Shown: positions 62,070 to 64,000 of the stretch, in pieces
Numbering within the stretch: position 1 is the stretch's first letter
Layout of the letters: the number at the start of each line of letters is the position of its first letter
DNA from: Streptosporangium brasiliense
Lineage (GTDB): Bacteria > Actinomycetota > Actinomycetes > Streptosporangiales > Streptosporangiaceae
NCBI RefSeq assembly: GCF_030811595.1
Contig: NZ_JAUSRB010000001.1
Span: 682,001 to 746,000, forward strand
Length of the DNA stretch: 64,000 nt
Reading direction: 5' to 3'
Made by a program: the position numbers and the translations under genes
Notes under the pieces: generated by a model
What the model was told of the DNA's origin: nothing
Databases searched by the model: none
Seen by the model: only the letters and a program-made list of their open reading frames with translations

Positions 62070-63290
62070 ATGCACTGTTGTCGAGTGGCTGACAACGATT
62101 TCAAGGCACTGCTCGCCTCGCCTGACGTACGCCGGTTCGTACTCGCGGGCTTCGTGGGCCGGATGCAGATGTCCATGCTGGGCATCGCGACGATCCTGCT
62201 GGTGACCTCGGCCACCGGCTCCTACGCACTCGCCGGCGCGGTGGGTGCCACCATCCTGGTCTCCCAGGCGTTCGCCGCTCCACGGATCGGCCGGCTGGGC
62301 GACCGCTACGGGCAGGGGCGGGTCCTGCGGCCGGTCGTGCTGCTGCACGCGCTCGGGCTGGCCGGCATCATGGCCGGCGTCGCGACGGGCGCGGTCTGGC
62401 TGCTGTTCCTGTCGGCGGTCTGCGCGGGCCTGGCCTTCCCCCCGCTGGGCCCGATGGTCCGCGCCCGGTGGACGGCGCTGGTGGGCGGGACCCCGCAGCT
62501 GAAGACGGCCTTCTCCGTCGAGGGGGCCATCGACGAGGTGATCTACATCGTCGGCCCGGTGCTCGCCACCATGCTCGCCGCGGCGCTCCACCCGGCGGCG
62601 GGCTTCGTCGCGGGCCTGGTCCTGACGGTGGCCGGCGGGCTGGCCTACGCCGCCATGCGGCGCACCGAGCCGCCGCTCGCCACCGAGCACCGCCGCGAGC
62701 CGTCCCTCCTGAGGGTCTCCGGGCTGCGCCTGGTGCTGGTGTTCGGGCTCGCGCTGGGCGTCATCCTCGGCTCGGTGGAGATCTCCATGGTCGCCTTCAC
62801 CGAGGATCTGGGCCGGCCCGCGCTCGCCGGCCCGTTCGTCGCCGCGCTGTCGGTCGGCAGCCTCGTCACCGGCCTGCTGTACGGCTCGCGGCAGTGGACG
62901 GCACCGCTGGCCCAGCGGTTCCTGGCCTGTTCGGCGTGCCTGGCCGTCGGCCTGCTGCCGCTCGTCGTCACCACCGGCCTGCCGCTGATGGCCCTCAGCG
63001 CGTTCGTCGCCGGCGCGGCCATCGCCCCGACGCTGATCGTCATGTACGAGATCGTGGAGACGTTGGTGCCCGCGGCCCGCAGCAGCGAGGGGTTCGCCTG
63101 GGTGCAGAGCGCCCTGGTGATCGGCCTGGCGGCGGGTGTGTCGCTCTCCGGCCAGGTGACGGACGCCCTCGACGGGCACCACGCCTTCCGGGTCACCGCC
63201 GCGGCGGGGGCCGTGGCGCTCGTGATGGCGGCGCTGTACGTGCGGCTCGGGCAGGGCGTGCGGCGCGCCGAGGCCGTGCTCGTGAAATGA
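62070..63290 (+). CDS. MFS transporter
   Basis: A 406-residue major facilitator with twelve hydrophobic helices. FVLAGFVGRMQMSMLGIATILLV is helix 1, RIGRLGDRYGQGRVLRP is the A-type loop 2-3 motif. It is divergent from the halogenase and precedes the PKS gene, so it likely exports the cluster product. ATG at 62070 is chosen; a GTG at 62085 is close and neither has a good ribosome-binding site. The 145-bp gap to the PKS contains no gene. Confidence 0.88.
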   Translation: MHCCRVADNDFKALLASPDVRRFVLAGFVGRMQMSMLGIATILLVTSATGSYALAGAVGATILVSQAFAAPRIGRLGDRYGQGRVLRPVVLLHALGLAGIMAGVATGAVWLLFLSAVCAGLAFPPLGPMVRARWTALVGGTPQLKTAFSVEGAIDEVIYIVGPVLATMLAAALHPAAGFVAGLVLTVAGGLAYAAMRRTEPPLATEHRREPSLLRVSGLRLVLVFGLALGVILGSVEISMVAFTEDLGRPALAGPFVAALSVGSLVTGLLYGSRQWTAPLAQRFLACSACLAVGLLPLVVTTGLPLMALSAFVAGAAIAPTLIVMYEIVETLVPAARSSEGFAWVQSALVIGLAAGVSLSGQVTDALDGHHAFRVTAAAGAVALVMAALYVRLGQGVRRAEAVLVK

Positions 63291-63435
63291 CGACCGCGCC
63301 GGCCGTCCGGAGGGGACCGCGGTCCCAAGGACTTCGGTAATTCCCTCGGTGGAAAAAGGCCCGGCCGGTGCGATGCTTAATTCGGAAGCGATGACTTGTA
63401 AATGCGGCGAAGCGCCAACGCGAAGTAGGGACACG

Positions 63436-64000
63436 ATGCGTGATATCGCGATAGTCGGCATGGGATGCCGTTTCCCCGGCGCAGGAAATCTGAACGAATA
63501 TCTGGGAATCCTGCTCGGCGGCGAGCACCGATTTCATTCGGTGCCGGCGGAGCGCTGGGATCACGGGGTTTTCCACGACCCCGCCGACCGCAGGGCGGCG
63601 CGGAAGGCCTACACCGACCAGGTGTCCTACCTGGAGGGCATCGACCGCTTCGACGCCGCCTACTTCCGGATGCCGCCGCGGCGGGTGCGGACGATGGACC
63701 CGCAGCAGCGGCTCCTGCTCGACGTCGCCCGTGAGGCCGTCCAGGACGCGGGCTGGGAGCGGCGCCCGTTCGACCGGGAGAACACGGGCGTCTACTTCGC
63801 GATGAGCACCGCCGACTTCATGTATCTCACGCCCGACCCCATGGACATGGAGCCCTGGTCGATCCCGGGCGAGCAGCTCAACATGGCGGCCACCAACGTC
63901 AGCCAGTTCTACGACCTCGGCGGGCCCAGCTTCACGGTGGACTCCTCCTGCTCGTCGGGACTGGTCGCGCTGCACGAGGCCGTCGTCGCGCTCCGCACCG
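63436..64000 (+). CDS. type I polyketide synthase, ketosynthase start (partial)
   Basis: The first 188 codons of a large multidomain synthase cut by the window edge. MRDIAIVGMGCRFPGAGNLNEYLGILLGGEHRFHSVPAERWDH is the KS N-terminus, MDPQQRLLLDVAREAVQDAG is conserved, and the active-site cysteine is Cys172 in TVDSSCSSGLVALHEAV. That site reads DSSCSSG rather than the usual DTACSS. AGGG precedes the ATG. Domain order beyond the KS, and whether it is iterative or modular, cannot be judged here. Confidence 0.93.
   Translation, partial: MRDIAIVGMGCRFPGAGNLNEYLGILLGGEHRFHSVPAERWDHGVFHDPADRRAARKAYTDQVSYLEGIDRFDAAYFRMPPRRVRTMDPQQRLLLDVAREAVQDAGWERRPFDRENTGVYFAMSTADFMYLTPDPMDMEPWSIPGEQLNMAATNVSQFYDLGGPSFTVDSSCSSGLVALHEAVVALRT

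Larger units (their letters stand above)
43830..64000. other. biosynthetic gene cluster, left part
   Basis: From the regulatory-domain-free isopropylmalate synthase to the window edge the genes form a secondary-metabolite cluster. It has cluster regulators (SARP, histidine kinase/LuxR pair), precursor and tailoring enzymes (UbiA, acyl-adenylating enzyme, acyl-CoA carboxylase beta, InhA-type reductase, halogenase, YqcI-type oxygenase), transport (antiporter, MFS) and the first 188 codons of a type I PKS. The right boundary is beyond the window; the left boundary could include fabG. Nothing here identifies a known product. Confidence 0.8.

Noticed and set aside
60781..62205. Plus-strand frame of about 474 codons opposite the halogenase
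   Set aside because: Low-information Val/Gly/Arg-rich translation; the halogenase on the other strand has complete FAD and WxWxIP motifs.

Overview
The DNA is very GC-rich throughout and uses many GTG and TTG starts. Several genes appear leaderless, with a TANNNT hexamer 6-7 nt before the start codon. Gene order across holA, rpsT, lepA, hemW, hrcA-dnaJ-rsmE, phoH-ybeY-corC, era and leuA is that of a high-GC actinomycete chromosome. Protein flavour points to the Streptosporangiales (Streptosporangium/Nonomuraea-like). That genus-level call is inference; no rRNA gene is present to test it.

Region 1 (about 0.1-25.4 kb) is conserved core chromosome: replication (holA), translation (rpsT, lepA, rsmE, ybeY, era), heme chaperoning (hemW), heat shock (a CIRCE operator before hrcA, then dnaJ), an ECF-type sigma factor with a membrane partner, HIT and PhoH proteins, a CorC/DUF21 membrane protein, and a two-component operon with a DUF4097 protein. 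Accessory genes are scattered within it: a MarR-controlled EamA exporter, a GH18 chitinase behind a palindromic promoter, and a GH18-like protein.

Region 2 (25.5-43 kb) is accessory and envelope functions: a secreted endonuclease/exonuclease/phosphatase, an FAD monooxygenase translationally coupled to an unusual membrane protein, a Ser/Thr kinase that has lost two metal-binding residues, and a substrate-binding-domain membrane protein with a membrane partner. It also holds leuA behind a leucine-rich leader peptide and attenuator, a frameshifted alditol oxidase remnant, an Ohr protein, and a TetR repressor with palindromic operators.

Region 3 (about 43-64 kb, running off the right edge) is the left part of a biosynthetic gene cluster. 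It contains a 2-isopropylmalate synthase without its regulatory domain, a UbiA-type prenyltransferase, a histidine kinase/response regulator pair, a SARP activator, an acyl-adenylating enzyme, an acyl-CoA carboxylase beta subunit, an InhA-type enoyl reductase, a YqcI/YcgG-type (GntA-like) protein, an FAD-dependent halogenase, an MFS exporter and the start of a type I polyketide synthase. Embedded in the same operons are a complete cytochrome bd oxidase (cydA-cydB) and a CPA2-type cation/proton antiporter. An aldo/keto reductase and a sugar nucleotidyltransferase in the cluster both carry altered catalytic signatures.

The simplest reading, which is inference, is a cluster for a halogenated polyketide. 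Possible self-protection comes from an alternative oxidase, an ion antiporter, an enoyl reductase variant and an exporter. These would fit a product acting on respiration, proton-motive force or fatty-acid synthesis. No CRISPR array, insertion sequence, tRNA or rRNA was recognised.
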